Program-made: the position numbers and the translations under genes
In this document: positions 15,203 through 23,273 of the stretch, piece by piece
Layout: each line of letters starts with the position of its first letter
How positions within the stretch are numbered: the stretch's first letter is position 1
Assembly: GCA_014859345.1 (NCBI GenBank)
Contig: JACUUL010000022.1
Location: 1-32,834, forward strand
Reading direction: 5' to 3'
Source of the DNA: Thermoleophilia bacterium
Lineage (GTDB): Bacteria > Actinomycetota > Thermoleophilia > BMS3ABIN01
DNA length: 32,834 nucleotides
The notes under the pieces: model-generated
The model's input: the letters and a program-made list of their open reading frames with translations, nothing else
What the model was told of the DNA's origin: nothing
Databases searched by the model: none

Positions 15203-15220
15203 GCCTGCTTTTTAGCAGGC
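15203..15220 (-). promoter_or_regulatory. Hairpin spanning the mini-ORF stop codon
   Basis: GCCTGCT and AGCAGGC form a 7-bp stem around four bases. On the minus strand the TAA stop of the 21-codon ORF lies in the stem/loop, so a ribosome terminating or stalling there would melt it. It lies about 50 bases before the start of the rhodanese gene. Confidence 0.45.
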
Positions 15221-15277
15221 GCCCTTGCCGGTTCCCCCTTGGCAGGTCCCCTTACTTGCACATCTTTTATCCTTCAT
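15212..15277 (-). CDS. 21-aa cysteine-containing leader peptide
   Basis: MKDKRCASKGTC then QGGTGKGAC and a stop: three cysteines in 21 residues, five glycines, five basic residues. GGAGGG lies five to six bases before the ATG. It sits 57 bases upstream of the rhodanese gene on the same strand. Two readings are possible: a regulatory uORF that senses cysteinyl-tRNA or ribosome stalling, as in cysteine attenuators upstream of sulfur genes, or a small secreted or modified peptide. I favour the first because the stop codon lies in a hairpin and the next gene is a sulfur-transfer protein. This is inference; no homologue recognised. Confidence 0.45.
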   Translation of the reverse strand: MKDKRCASKGTCQGGTGKGAC

Positions 15278-15378
15278 CTGTCCCTCCGTTTACCTTGCCA
15301 AGAGTTTGAGGCTCTTTAATCCAAGCCCATAAAATCAGCTCCTTTCCCTAAATCACACTTCATCCGGAAACTGGCCAT
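15278..15378 (-). other. Leader segment between terminator and mini-ORF
   Basis: No gene of usual size. A four-codon ATG frame preceded by AAAGGAG occurs in the middle. A segment near 15295-15305 (CTTGGCAAGG on the minus strand) can pair imperfectly with CCTGCCAAGG inside the mini-ORF, which could give alternative folds. Confidence 0.25.
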
Positions 15379-15419
15379 AAAAATAAAAACCCCAGGCAGG
15401 ACGCATTGCTCTGCCTGGG
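15379..15419 (-). terminator. Intrinsic terminator upstream of the rhodanese gene
   Basis: Minus strand: CCCAGGCAG, an 11-base loop, CTGCCTGGG, then GTTTTTATTTTTAT. The 9-bp stem and T-rich tail make it the clearest intrinsic terminator in the window. It is 380 bases past yraN and 225 bases before the rhodanese start. It either ends the rplS-yraN transcript or acts as an attenuator in the rhodanese leader. Confidence 0.8.
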
Positions 15420-15798
15420 AGCCACTAAAAACAGCTGTTATTGTTTTGTGCCACTGACCAACCCGCCTAGATATGAAGGGACTTATGCCAGTCGATAATA
15501 GTTATATCAATCAGTCAGGTATCAAAAATTGTCGGTTTACGCGGAGACGCCTCTCCAACCAAACGCATAATTCTGGTATAAGCTACTCTTTAAAATCTCG
15601 ATAATATCCAGCGGCCCGATAAAGTTTAAAATCTGCTTATTTCCTGACAATCTTAATCAAATTTCTCTTAATTACTACATTCTGTAACATGAATTCAAGA
15701 TTAATACAATGGGAAAGCTTTTGTCAATATTTTCTTGGTTGATTTATGAGTAATTATGAGTTGCTGGAGACATCCAGAAAAATGCCTGGCGATGGTTT
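15420..15798 (-). other. AT-rich gap between yraN and the terminator, possible structured leader
   Basis: No ORF with a ribosome binding site seen. It holds two promoter-like sequences reading toward the rhodanese gene, a GGAGA/TCTCC hairpin (about 15546-15559) and an AACAGCTGTT dyad just before the terminator. No RNA family recognised. The base composition is much more AT-rich than the flanking genes. Confidence 0.3.
15623..15650 (-). promoter_or_regulatory. Candidate promoter of the rhodanese/RiPP-like unit
   Basis: Minus strand TTGTCA (5 of 6), 16-bp spacer, TAAACT (4 of 6). A second option uses the TTGACA at 15722-15727 with a poorer -10. Either would place the terminator at 15379-15419 inside the leader of the rhodanese transcript. 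Confidence 0.35.
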
Positions 15799-16215
15799 TT
15801 ACCGGAAAGCATCTTCCATATGGCGCACATCGATCAGAGAGCCCTCGGCGTCGAAAAGTACGGAGATTATGTCAAAGCGGAATACGCAGTCGCGCAGGGA
15901 TGGATCTGACTGGTGCGCGGCCACCCACATGAGAGCCATGCGGCGGATCTGGCTCTGCTTGCGAAGGCCCACCGATTCGAACGGCTCTCCGAAGCTTTTG
16001 CTGCGGCGGGCCTTGACCTCGATGAAGGCGACGGTCCTGCCGCGACGGGCGATGATGTCTATCTCGCCATAGCGGCTGCGGTAGTTGGCATGGAGAATCC
16101 CGTAGCCCTGTATCTCGAGATACGCGCCGGCCAGGGCTTCGCCGGCGCGGCCCCGCTGGCGCCTCTGGTCTGACGGGATGTTTGCGGCTGGCCCGGATGC
16201 TCCTTTGTCAGGCAT
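15799..16215 (-). CDS. yraN: YraN family (UPF0102) endonuclease-like protein
   Basis: The conserved part is about 120 aa: RGRAGEALAGAYLEIQGYGI, then YGEIDIIARRG and FIEVKARRS, which carry the acidic and lysine residues of the PD-(D/E)xK nuclease fold seen in UPF0102. Biochemical role unproven. The open frame reaches 16341 inside rnhB with a low-complexity Lys/Gly-rich extension. The ATG at 16215 gives a normal length (138 aa) but has no clear ribosome binding site, and a TTG overlapping the rnhB stop is the alternative. It is the last gene of the rplS-lepB-rnhB-yraN run; its usual next gene comM is displaced. Confidence 0.88.
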   Translation of the reverse strand: MPDKGASGPAANIPSDQRRQRGRAGEALAGAYLEIQGYGILHANYRSRYGEIDIIARRGRTVAFIEVKARRSKSFGEPFESVGLRKQSQIRRMALMWVAAHQSDPSLRDCVFRFDIISVLFDAEGSLIDVRHMEDAFR

Positions 16216-16306
16216 GTGACCGTATCCAGAGGCAGCGCCTCCTGTGCCTCGCGGGCCCTTTCTTTTCCTGTCCTTTCCTCCTGACTTGCCGCGCCCAGCA
16301 GCAATG

Positions 16307-17008
16307 TCATTCAAGCTCCACCTGATCAGGGTACCCGGCAACAGGGCTCTTCAGGCTGAAGGAGAGCCGGTGCAGTCCGCAGTACCCATGCCTGGAGATG
16401 GCTTCGCGATGTTCCCGGGTGGCATAACCCACATGGCGGTCGAAACCGTACTCCGGATAGAAGCCGGCAAGCCTGCGCATGACCCGGTCGCGCGCGACTT
16501 TGGCTATTACAGAGGCCGCCGCGATACAGGCGCTGCGGTCATCGCCGCCGGTGACAGGCCGGTGGGGGACGGCACAATCCGGCAGCTGTTGACGCCCGTC
16601 CACCAGCACCACCTCCGGCCAGGGATCCAGCACCTCTATGCTCCGGCAGAGAGAATCGAGATTCGTGTTGTGAAGCCCCATTTCATCGATGGTCCGGTTT
16701 CCGGAGATAATGATGGAAAAGCGGGAGGCAGAGCGCGTTATCAGTGGATAGAGCCGCTCCCTCGCAGGCGCGCTCAATTTTTTCGAATCAGCAAGGCCGG
16801 CCATCAACCTGGCAAACTTGCGGGGTTCCCGCACCGAGTAGTCAAATACCACAGCCGCCACCACCAGCGGCCCTGCCAGGCAACCGCGCCCGGCTTCGTC
16901 CGCGCCGGCGATCTCCCGGTCTCCGCAAAACTCGCGATCGAATTTAAACAGTCCGATCGAGGAATATCCGGATTTTTTCGCTCGCTTCAAAGGTGATTCA
17001 GAGACCAT
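16307..17008 (-). CDS. rnhB: Ribonuclease HII
   Basis: 233 aa. Signature IAGADEAGRGCLAGPLV with Asp37 and Glu38, DSKKLS (74-79), Asp137 in LVDGRQQ and Asp156/157 in GGDDRSACIAAASVIAKV form the catalytic carboxylate set. It cleaves RNA in RNA-DNA hybrids and removes misincorporated ribonucleotides. ATG at 17008. It has a longer N-terminus than E. coli RnhB, as in many Gram-positive lineages. It follows lepB after 42 bases. Confidence 0.95.
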   Translation of the reverse strand: MVSESPLKRAKKSGYSSIGLFKFDREFCGDREIAGADEAGRGCLAGPLVVAAVVFDYSVREPRKFARLMAGLADSKKLSAPARERLYPLITRSASRFSIIISGNRTIDEMGLHNTNLDSLCRSIEVLDPWPEVVLVDGRQQLPDCAVPHRPVTGGDDRSACIAAASVIAKVARDRVMRRLAGFYPEYGFDRHVGYATREHREAISRHGYCGLHRLSFSLKSPVAGYPDQVELE

Positions 17009-17050
17009 GCCGGGATCCGATCATGCCTTGATTTGCCTGTAATCGTTTGC

Positions 17051-17572
17051 CTAGAGCGTCCCGATCCGTTCTGGCGGCCAGTACTTGATGAACGCCTCGC
17101 CGATAACGTTATCGAGCGGCAGCCACGGCGGCTGCCAGAAGCGGCTGTCGTCGCTGTTCCTTCTGTTGTCTCCCATCACGAAAACAGCGTCCTCGGGAAT
17201 CTGCCGGGAAGGAAAGGTGCTCGAGTCGGGAGCCTGCACGTACGGCTCGATCAGGGGTTCTCCGTTAAGGATCACAAGCCCCTGTTTGACCTCGACTGTG
17301 TCTCCCGCCACCGCTATCACTCGTTTGACGAAATCAACATCGGGATCCTGGGGAGATTTGAAGACGATGACATCGCCGCGCTCGATGGTGCCATACCGGT
17401 AGGCCAGGCGGTTTACCAGGATGCGGTCTCCCGGGCCGATCGTGGGCTCCATCGATTCGGAAGGAATCTGAAAGGGCTTGACTAGATAAGCCTGCAGCAC
17501 GAAGGCCAGCGCCACCGCGCCCGCCAGGATGCCGACGATCTCGAGAAAGCTCCGGAAAGCCCGGCCGGGCAT
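17051..17572 (-). CDS. lepB: Signal peptidase I
   Basis: 173 aa, the short form with one N-terminal TM anchor (about 12-30). Box B IPSESMEPTI has the nucleophile Ser40. Box D FVKRVIAVAGD has the general base Lys83. Box E is VMGDNRRNSDDSR. It removes signal peptides of Sec and Tat substrates outside the membrane. It starts eight bases after the rplS stop, so it is co-transcribed with it. Confidence 0.96.
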   Translation of the reverse strand: MPGRAFRSFLEIVGILAGAVALAFVLQAYLVKPFQIPSESMEPTIGPGDRILVNRLAYRYGTIERGDVIVFKSPQDPDVDFVKRVIAVAGDTVEVKQGLVILNGEPLIEPYVQAPDSSTFPSRQIPEDAVFVMGDNRRNSDDSRFWQPPWLPLDNVIGEAFIKYWPPERIGTL

Positions 17573-17580
17573 TCAGGTCC

Positions 17581-17928
17581 CTACTGTTTCTTTTCCCGGA
17601 CCTTGGCCCGCTTGCCCACTTTGCCGCGCAGATAATACAGCTTGGCGCGCCGGACGTCGCCGACACTCACGACTTCAATCTTCTCGATCTTGGGGGAATG
17701 AAGCGGGAACGTCCTTTCAACACCCACGCCAAAGGAATGCTTGCGCACGGTGAAGGTCTCCCTGACGCCTTCTCCCTGGCGTTTGATGACAATCCCCTGG
17801 AAGACCTGGATACGTTTGCGGGTACCCTCGATGACCTGAAAATGCACCTTGACGGTGTCCCCGGCCTTGAACTGAGGAATTCCCTTCTTCAACTGCTGCT
17901 TTTCTATTCTTTCTATGGTCGGATGCAC
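17581..17928 (-). CDS. rplS: 50S ribosomal protein L19
   Basis: 115 aa, full length, with [38 protein letters not shown] and the basic [20 protein letters not shown] end. L19 sits at the 30S-50S interface. The start is GTG at 17928 with CAGGAGA five bases upstream. It normally follows trmD directly; here the iron transporter operon lies between, so it needs its own promoter. Confidence 0.98.
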   Translation of the reverse strand: MHPTIERIEKQQLKKGIPQFKAGDTVKVHFQVIEGTRKRIQVFQGIVIKRQGEGVRETFTVRKHSFGVGVERTFPLHSPKIEKIEVVSVGDVRRAKLYYLRGKVGKRAKVREKKQ

Positions 17929-17944
17929 GTATTTCTCCTGACTG

Positions 17945-17970
17945 GCTGGCCGCTTGTCTTTCGGGCCAGC
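17945..17970 (-). promoter_or_regulatory. Hairpin in the rplS leader
   Basis: GCTGGCC and GGCCAGC pair over seven bases around a 12-base loop, just upstream of the rplS ribosome binding site in the minus-strand mRNA. The position fits a ribosomal-protein leader structure (autoregulation), but no known family is recognised. Confidence 0.35.
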
Positions 17971-18014
17971 TTACACCGATCCCCTTCTCATGAAACAGTA
18001 ACGCCAAGCATGAG

Positions 18015-18043
18015 ATTTTAGAGGTTTCCTGAGAAAAATGCAA
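18015..18043 (-). promoter_or_regulatory. Candidate rplS operon promoter
   Basis: Minus strand TTGCAT (3 of 6), 17-bp spacer, TAAAAT (5 of 6). It lies about 90 bases before the rplS start, in the gap created by the transporter operon. Confidence 0.4.
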
Positions 18044-18157
18044 TTTTCAACCCAGGGAAAACCAGACGACCCGCCTGTTTTGTTAATAAATCATCGGAAT
18101 GGGGTATCTGCTTTTATTATGAGTTAGATTCCTCTAATATATTTTTTATGGGTGGTC

Positions 18158-18186
18158 TTTACTTTTTATCATTGCTATGCTAATAA
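18158..18186 (+). promoter_or_regulatory. Candidate promoter of the iron transporter operon
   Basis: TTTACT (4 of 6), 17-bp spacer and TAATAA (with AATAAT one base on). It is 20 bases downstream of a small dyad, TTAGA-TTCC-TCTAA (18124-18137), which could be an operator for an iron-responsive regulator. Both assignments are weak. Confidence 0.3.
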
Positions 18187-18223
18187 TTGATTACGTGATT
18201 ACCTAACTCCGGAAAGGAACAAA

Positions 18224-19246
18224 ATGCGGACCCGTTACCTCTTGATCCCGTTTTTTCTTGTTCTGGCTCTGGCGCTGGCCTCGTGCAGCGGCGGCGCGGG
18301 CCAGGATGAGGCTGATGATGGAGGAAAACTGGTAATCTATTCCGGCCGCAAGGAAAACCTGATCAAGCCTGTCATCAATGCGTTTGAGGAGCAGAGCGGC
18401 GTCAAGGTCACCCTGCTGGCCGGCGGAGCTTCGGAGCTGGCAAACCAGATCATCGAGGAACAGAACAACCCCCGCGCCGATGTATATATTTCCAATGATG
18501 CCGGCACCCTCGGCTACCTGGCTCTTCAGAATGTACTCCAGTCATATGAATCAGAAGCCACCAATGCGGTTCCTGATGACCTGAAAGCTGATGACGGCGC
18601 CTGGGTGGGAGCCTCCATCAGGGCCCGCGTGATCATGTATAACTCCGATCTTGTGACGCCCGCGGACTTGCCGGACTCGATCTTCGATCTCGCCGATCCC
18701 AAGTGGAAGGGCCAGTTCGGCATGACAAACAGCGCCAGCGAAGCCCTTACCGGGCATGTGAGCGCCCTTCGCATACTCAAGGGGGATGATTTTACGGAGC
18801 AGTTCCTGCGCGATCTCAAAAACAACGATCCGCTCCTGACCAAGAGCCACGGCGAAATCCGTAAAGCCGTCGGTTCGGGCGAGATCAAGCTGGGCCTCGT
18901 CAATCACTATTACTATCATCATGAAAAAGACGAGGGCTCGCCGGTGGGCGTCATCTATGCGGATCAGGGGCCGGATGATATCGGCACCGTGCTTAACGTC
19001 GCGGGGATCGCCATCGTCAAGGGAGCCAGGAATCAGAAAGCAGCTGAGGCTTTCGTCGAGTTTGTGCTTGGCCGTGAGGCGCAGGAGATATTCGCAGGTG
19101 AGAACAAGGAAGCACCCGTCATCTCCGCGGTGCCCACGGTGGACGCCAGGCCGCCGGGAACATACAAGCAGGCCAGCGTGCCGCTCGGCCAGCTGGGCAA
19201 GGAGCTCGACCAAACACTGGCAATGCTGGAAAAAGTAGGGATCTAA
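18224..19246 (+). CDS. fbpA: Iron(III) ABC transporter substrate-binding lipoprotein
   Basis: 340 aa. Lipoprotein signal ending LALASC (Cys21). Family features of FbpA/FutA/IdiA proteins: KLVIYSGRKE at the mature start, a GGASELANQI block, DVYISNDAGTLGYL, and a run of three tyrosines (229-231, NHYYYHH) where family members bind Fe3+ with paired tyrosines. ATG with AAAGGAAC upstream. It captures ferric iron outside the membrane and hands it to the permease encoded next. Confidence 0.9.
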   Translation: MRTRYLLIPFFLVLALALASCSGGAGQDEADDGGKLVIYSGRKENLIKPVINAFEEQSGVKVTLLAGGASELANQIIEEQNNPRADVYISNDAGTLGYLALQNVLQSYESEATNAVPDDLKADDGAWVGASIRARVIMYNSDLVTPADLPDSIFDLADPKWKGQFGMTNSASEALTGHVSALRILKGDDFTEQFLRDLKNNDPLLTKSHGEIRKAVGSGEIKLGLVNHYYYHHEKDEGSPVGVIYADQGPDDIGTVLNVAGIAIVKGARNQKAAEAFVEFVLGREAQEIFAGENKEAPVISAVPTVDARPPGTYKQASVPLGQLGKELDQTLAMLEKVGI

Positions 19247-19358
19247 GATATCAACCGGAACCGACATCGTTCTCGCCCGGCGGCCTGGCGGCCGCGGCCG
19301 GGGCCTCAACCTCTCCAGGCGGATCTGGGGAGAGAACCCGGCCGGCTGGACACTGGTC

Positions 19359-20921
19359 GTGATTTCGGTCACCATCGGCCTGTTCATGGCCGCGCCGGCG
19401 GCATATATCGTCATGCGGGCCCTGGGCGCGGACGCGGAGACCTGGGCCCGGCTCTTGTCCGCCCGCGTGCCCTCACTGCTGGGAAGCACTCTGAGCCTGA
19501 CCCTGGCGGTCACGGCCCTGACCATCCTCATGGCAGTTCCGGCTGCCTGGCTGGCAGTTAGAACCGATGTTCCCGGAAAGCGTTTCTGGCAGTGGTCTCT
19601 GGCGCTGCCGCTGGCGATTCCTCCCTACATAGGCGGCTTTGCCTTCATCACGCTTTTCGGACCGAGGGGCCTTCTGCAGCAGCAGCTGAGCGAAACACTT
19701 GGGATTCCCCCTCATGAACTCAGCATACCTTCAATCTACAGCTTCGCCGGCGCCCTGATAGTCCTGTCCCTCTTTACCTACCCATACGTATTTCTGCTGG
19801 TCTCGGCAGCGCTGCGCTCCCACAATCAAAATCTGATAGACGCCGCCAAAAGCAGCGGCCTTTCGCCGCGGCGCGTATTTTCCCGCGTGACCCTTCCGCT
19901 GCTGCGTCCCGGCATGGCCGCCGGCGGGCTGCTGGTCGCGCTTTATGTGCTCTCCGATTTCGGCGCGATCACCCTGCTCAGGTACCCGACATTTACCAGC
20001 GTGATATATCAGCAGCTGGTCGGACGGTATGACCGGCAGGCGGCGGCGGTTCTGAGCATGGTTCTCATGCTGATAACTATCGCGGTCATCTGGCTGGAGT
20101 GGCGCTCGCGGGCCAAAGTGAGATACTTCCAGACCGCAAGTTTCCGGCCCGCAGAAACAGTTAGGCTGAGCCGCTGGAAATGGCCTGCTGTCATTTTTCT
20201 GTCATTGCTTTTTTTCGCGGCTTTGATCCTGCCGCTGTCCGTTCTCTCATACTGGAGCGTTATCGGGATATCCCAGGGCGCCCTGACTTCAGATTTCTCC
20301 CGCTATGCCTTGAACAGCTTCTTCGCCTCCTTCCTCGCCGCTTCCGCCGCCGTCTTGCTCGCCTTCCCCGTGGCTTATCTTGCCACGCGGCATGGAGGCC
20401 TTTTCAGCCATGGTGTCCTGAGGCTGTCCTATTCGGGCTACGCCCTTCCCGGCGTCCTGGTGGGCCTGGGCATGGTGTTCTTCTTCAACAGCGCCATCCC
20501 CTGGCTGTACGGAACCCTGGCCGTCCTCATCCTGGCATACATCATCAGATTTCTTCCCCAATGCCTGCAGGCTGAGGAATCGGGGCTGGCATCCATCTCG
20601 CCGGTGCTGGAGGAAGCCGCCCGGAGCATGGGCCACGGCACTGCCAAAGTCGTGAGGCGCGTCACCGTGCCTCTGATGTTCCCTTCCATGGCCGCCGGCT
20701 GGGTTCTTGTCTTCTTGAGCGCGATGAAGGAGCTGCCTGTCACCCTGATGCTCCGGCCCGCCGGCTTTGACACCCTGGCCGTCCGCGTCTGGATAGATGC
20801 CAGCGAGGGCTTTTTCGCAACGGCCGCCCTGCCTTCCCTTCTGCTGGTGCTGGCCTCAGCCGGTCCCCTGATGTTTGTCATCCGCCGCAGATACTCGCTG
20901 AGGACGGGGAGGTCAGAGTGA
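19359..20921 (+). CDS. fbpB: Iron(III) ABC transporter permease (two fused domains)
   Basis: 520 aa or more, about 12 TM helices in two homologous halves. Each half has an EAA loop that contacts the ATPase: AAKSSGLSPRRVFSRVTLPL and EEAARSMGHGTAKVVRRVTV. Fused permeases are typical of FbpB/ThiP/CysU relatives. The first ATG/GTG/TTG in frame is GTG 19359, which cuts into the first helix. The same frame stays open and coding-like upstream (SRRIWGENPAGWTLV) to a stop near the fbpA end, so the true N-terminus may use a rare start. Its stop overlaps fbpC by four bases. Confidence 0.9.
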   Translation: MISVTIGLFMAAPAAYIVMRALGADAETWARLLSARVPSLLGSTLSLTLAVTALTILMAVPAAWLAVRTDVPGKRFWQWSLALPLAIPPYIGGFAFITLFGPRGLLQQQLSETLGIPPHELSIPSIYSFAGALIVLSLFTYPYVFLLVSAALRSHNQNLIDAAKSSGLSPRRVFSRVTLPLLRPGMAAGGLLVALYVLSDFGAITLLRYPTFTSVIYQQLVGRYDRQAAAVLSMVLMLITIAVIWLEWRSRAKVRYFQTASFRPAETVRLSRWKWPAVIFLSLLFFAALILPLSVLSYWSVIGISQGALTSDFSRYALNSFFASFLAASAAVLLAFPVAYLATRHGGLFSHGVLRLSYSGYALPGVLVGLGMVFFFNSAIPWLYGTLAVLILAYIIRFLPQCLQAEESGLASISPVLEEAARSMGHGTAKVVRRVTVPLMFPSMAAGWVLVFLSAMKELPVTLMLRPAGFDTLAVRVWIDASEGFFATAALPSLLLVLASAGPLMFVIRRRYSLRTGRSE

Positions 20922-22027
20922 AACCGGTATTGGAGCTTTCCAATGTGACGAAGACTTACCGGGGATGTGGGGTTCCCGCGGTAGATTCCGTCTCTCTCGA
21001 GGTCGCGGAGGAAGAGATCCTGACCCTGCTCGGCCCCAGCGGATGCGGTAAATCGACTCTTCTGCGGCTGATCGCCGGCCTGGAGCGTCCGGACCGGGGT
21101 TCCATCCGGATAGGCGGCAGGACTGTCGCGGGCGAAGCCTGGGTTGAGCCTGAGAAGCGCGGAGGCATCGGCATGGTTTTTCAGGATTACGCTCTTTTCC
21201 CGCACCTGACCGTTGCTAAGAATGTCGCGTTCCCGCTGCACAGGCTGCCCAAGAAATCAAGAGCGGTCCGCGTAGCCGAGGCTCTGGAAGTAACCGGTCT
21301 GGACGCTTTCGGAAAGCGCTATCCACACGAACTCTCCGGCGGCCAGCAGCAGCGTGTGGCCCTGGCGAGGGCGCTGGCCGGGCAGCCGGAGCTGATCCTC
21401 CTGGATGAGCCGCTCAGCAACCTGGACGCCGACCTGAGGAAGCAGATGCGCGCGGAGGTGAAGGAGATCCTTAAAAAAGCTGGCGCCACCGCCATTCTTG
21501 TCACCCACGACCAGGAAGACTGCTTTGCCCTGGCCAGCAGGGTCGCCGTCCTCAAAGATGGCAAGATAGAACAGCTGGGCGCGCCCGAATATGTCTACCA
21601 TGAACCTGAATCCCGGTTCGTAGCAAATTTCCTCGGCGTTGCCGACTACCTGCCGGGAATAGCGGGCAGCGGCGTCATCGAGACGTTTTTGGGAGCGTTT
21701 ACGGACGGTGAGCTGCAGAGCGGAGCCGAGGTTGATTTGCTGATCCGGCCTGATGATGTGGCGCTGGCCGAGAATCCGGGTGGAAGCGGCGTTATAACCG
21801 AACGTCAGTTCAAAGGGGCCGAAGTACTGTACACGGTTGAGACTTCCGGCTTCGTTCTTCACAGCCTGGGCCCCTCATACAGGGGAATGCCGGTGGGACA
21901 GAGGGTTGATCTTGAAGTAAACCTTGATCATCTCGTCGTCTTTCCCCGGAATGCGGACAGGCGGGTCCCCAGGCAACTGCGTTTCCGGGAGGCCGGCCAT
22001 GGCCTGGATGGCGTGGCTGCGCTTTAG
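20918..22027 (+). CDS. fbpC: Iron(III) ABC transporter ATP-binding protein
   Basis: 369 aa. Walker A GPSGCGKST (39-47), Q-loop MVFQD (Gln89), signature LSGGQQQR (139-146), Walker B LILLDEP with D-loop SNLD (159-170), switch His in VTHDQED. A C-terminal TOBE-like regulatory region starts near 240 (FVANFLGVADYLPG). GTG start inside the permease stop (GTGA). This Q-Q-Q signature and length fit the FbpC/PotA/CysA group. The 3' end is 12 bases from the convergent trmD stop. Confidence 0.92.
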   Translation: MKPVLELSNVTKTYRGCGVPAVDSVSLEVAEEEILTLLGPSGCGKSTLLRLIAGLERPDRGSIRIGGRTVAGEAWVEPEKRGGIGMVFQDYALFPHLTVAKNVAFPLHRLPKKSRAVRVAEALEVTGLDAFGKRYPHELSGGQQQRVALARALAGQPELILLDEPLSNLDADLRKQMRAEVKEILKKAGATAILVTHDQEDCFALASRVAVLKDGKIEQLGAPEYVYHEPESRFVANFLGVADYLPGIAGSGVIETFLGAFTDGELQSGAEVDLLIRPDDVALAENPGGSGVITERQFKGAEVLYTVETSGFVLHSLGPSYRGMPVGQRVDLEVNLDHLVVFPRNADRRVPRQLRFREAGHGLDGVAAL

Positions 22028-22039
22028 ATTCTGATAACG

Positions 22040-22702
22040 CTATCGCAGATTATTCCGCCTCCATTTTTCAATCTCGGCGTGGTCGCCCGAGAGCAGCACG
22101 TCCGGCACCTTCCAGCCACGGAAATCCGCGGGCCTGGTATATTGGGGATACTCCAGGCGGCCGCCCAGCTCGCGGGAAAAAGACTCGCACATGGCGCTGG
22201 CTTCGCTTCCCAGCGAGCCCGGCAGGCGGCGCGCCAGGGCATCCACAAGCACCATCGCCGGCAACTCCCCGCCGCTGACCACATAGTCTCCGATGGAGAT
22301 CTCGCCTGTAGACAGATGCTCCACGACCCTCTCATCGAACCCCTCGTAACGTCCGCAAAGCAGCGTCAGCTTTTTAAGCCCCGCCAGCTCGGCCAGCACC
22401 TGCTCATCCAGCCGCCGCCCCCGCGGCGATAGCACATAAACCGGCTGCCGGTCGCGGACTGACTCGCAGTCGGCGCCGTATACTCCTTCAAGCGCGGCGC
22501 AGACAGCGTCCACCCGGATGACCATGCCGGCGCCGCCGCCGGCCGGGGTGTCATCCACCTGACCGTGCTTGAGAGGCGTGTATTGGCGGTAATTGAAAAG
22601 CCGTGCTTCCAGGCTGCCGGCCTGCATGGCGTTGGTGACATGGCGCTGGCTGAAAAACCAGTTGAACCACTCGGGAAAGAGAGTAAAAATATCTATCCGC
22701 AT
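22040..22702 (-). CDS. trmD: tRNA (guanine-N1-)-methyltransferase
   Basis: 220 aa. [13 protein letters not shown] at the start, [25 protein letters not shown] (115-126) and [13 protein letters not shown] (138-150), the trefoil knot that binds AdoMet in SPOUT enzymes. It makes m1G37 in tRNAs that read CNN/CGG codons and prevents frameshifting. Slightly shorter than E. coli TrmD at the C-terminus but complete. It follows rimM after 22 bases. Confidence 0.97.
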   Translation of the reverse strand: MRIDIFTLFPEWFNWFFSQRHVTNAMQAGSLEARLFNYRQYTPLKHGQVDDTPAGGGAGMVIRVDAVCAALEGVYGADCESVRDRQPVYVLSPRGRRLDEQVLAELAGLKKLTLLCGRYEGFDERVVEHLSTGEISIGDYVVSGGELPAMVLVDALARRLPGSLGSEASAMCESFSRELGGRLEYPQYTRPADFRGWKVPDVLLSGDHAEIEKWRRNNLR

Positions 22703-22724
22703 CAGGCCGCTTCCCGTGGTGAGG

Positions 22725-23273
22725 TCATCCCAGAAAATCTTCGATTATCTCTATACGCCGGGCATCCAGGTCAACGGATCTGACTACATCGCTGACAAAA
22801 GGTATCAGCACGAGGGGCTTCCCTTCGCCGGGATCGACCTTCAGATAGGGATTCGCCCTGGGGGTTTCCTCAAGGCCGGCCACCTTCCCGATCAGCTGCC
22901 GGCCTGCGTACACCTCGCATCCTTCGACCTGAAAGGAATAATAAGAGCCGGCTTCAGGCGCGGCCAGGTCTGCGGCGCGGATAAACAGGTTGGCGCCGAA
23001 CAGCGGCAGCGCTTTCTCGCGGGAGCCGTATCCTTCGAGGACGATCACAGGACCACGATGCGAAAACCGGCTGGAAGCTGTCCTGACTTTCAGACGCTCT
23101 TCATGACGCTTGCGCGACAGGTACAGCACCGAACCGGCCTTGAACCTTTCCTCGGCGTGGTCCGTGAACGGCATGACCAGCATCTCCCCATGAGGTCCGT
23201 GGATGCGTTTTATCATGCCCACCAGTATCCATTCGGGAGATTCCTTCAATGCGGATTGTCCATTCAATCTCAT
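22725..23273 (-). CDS. rimM: Ribosome maturation factor RimM
   Basis: About 182 aa: N-terminal RimM barrel ([21 protein letters not shown] split by variable residues, [13 protein letters not shown]) and PRC barrel ([47 protein letters not shown]). It binds S19 in the 30S head during assembly. The open frame extends to 23507 into khpA, with a Ser/Arg/Pro-rich translation that looks non-coding; ATG 23273 gives the normal length, though without a strong ribosome binding site. Confidence 0.92.
   Translation of the reverse strand: MRLNGQSALKESPEWILVGMIKRIHGPHGEMLVMPFTDHAEERFKAGSVLYLSRKRHEERLKVRTASSRFSHRGPVIVLEGYGSREKALPLFGANLFIRAADLAAPEAGSYYSFQVEGCEVYAGRQLIGKVAGLEETPRANPYLKVDPGEGKPLVLIPFVSDVVRSVDLDARRIEIIEDFLG

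Noticed and set aside
15481-15798. T-box or c-di-GMP riboswitch in the rhodanese leader
   Set aside because: Neither the T-box AGGGTGGNACCGCG element nor the GEMM core is present.
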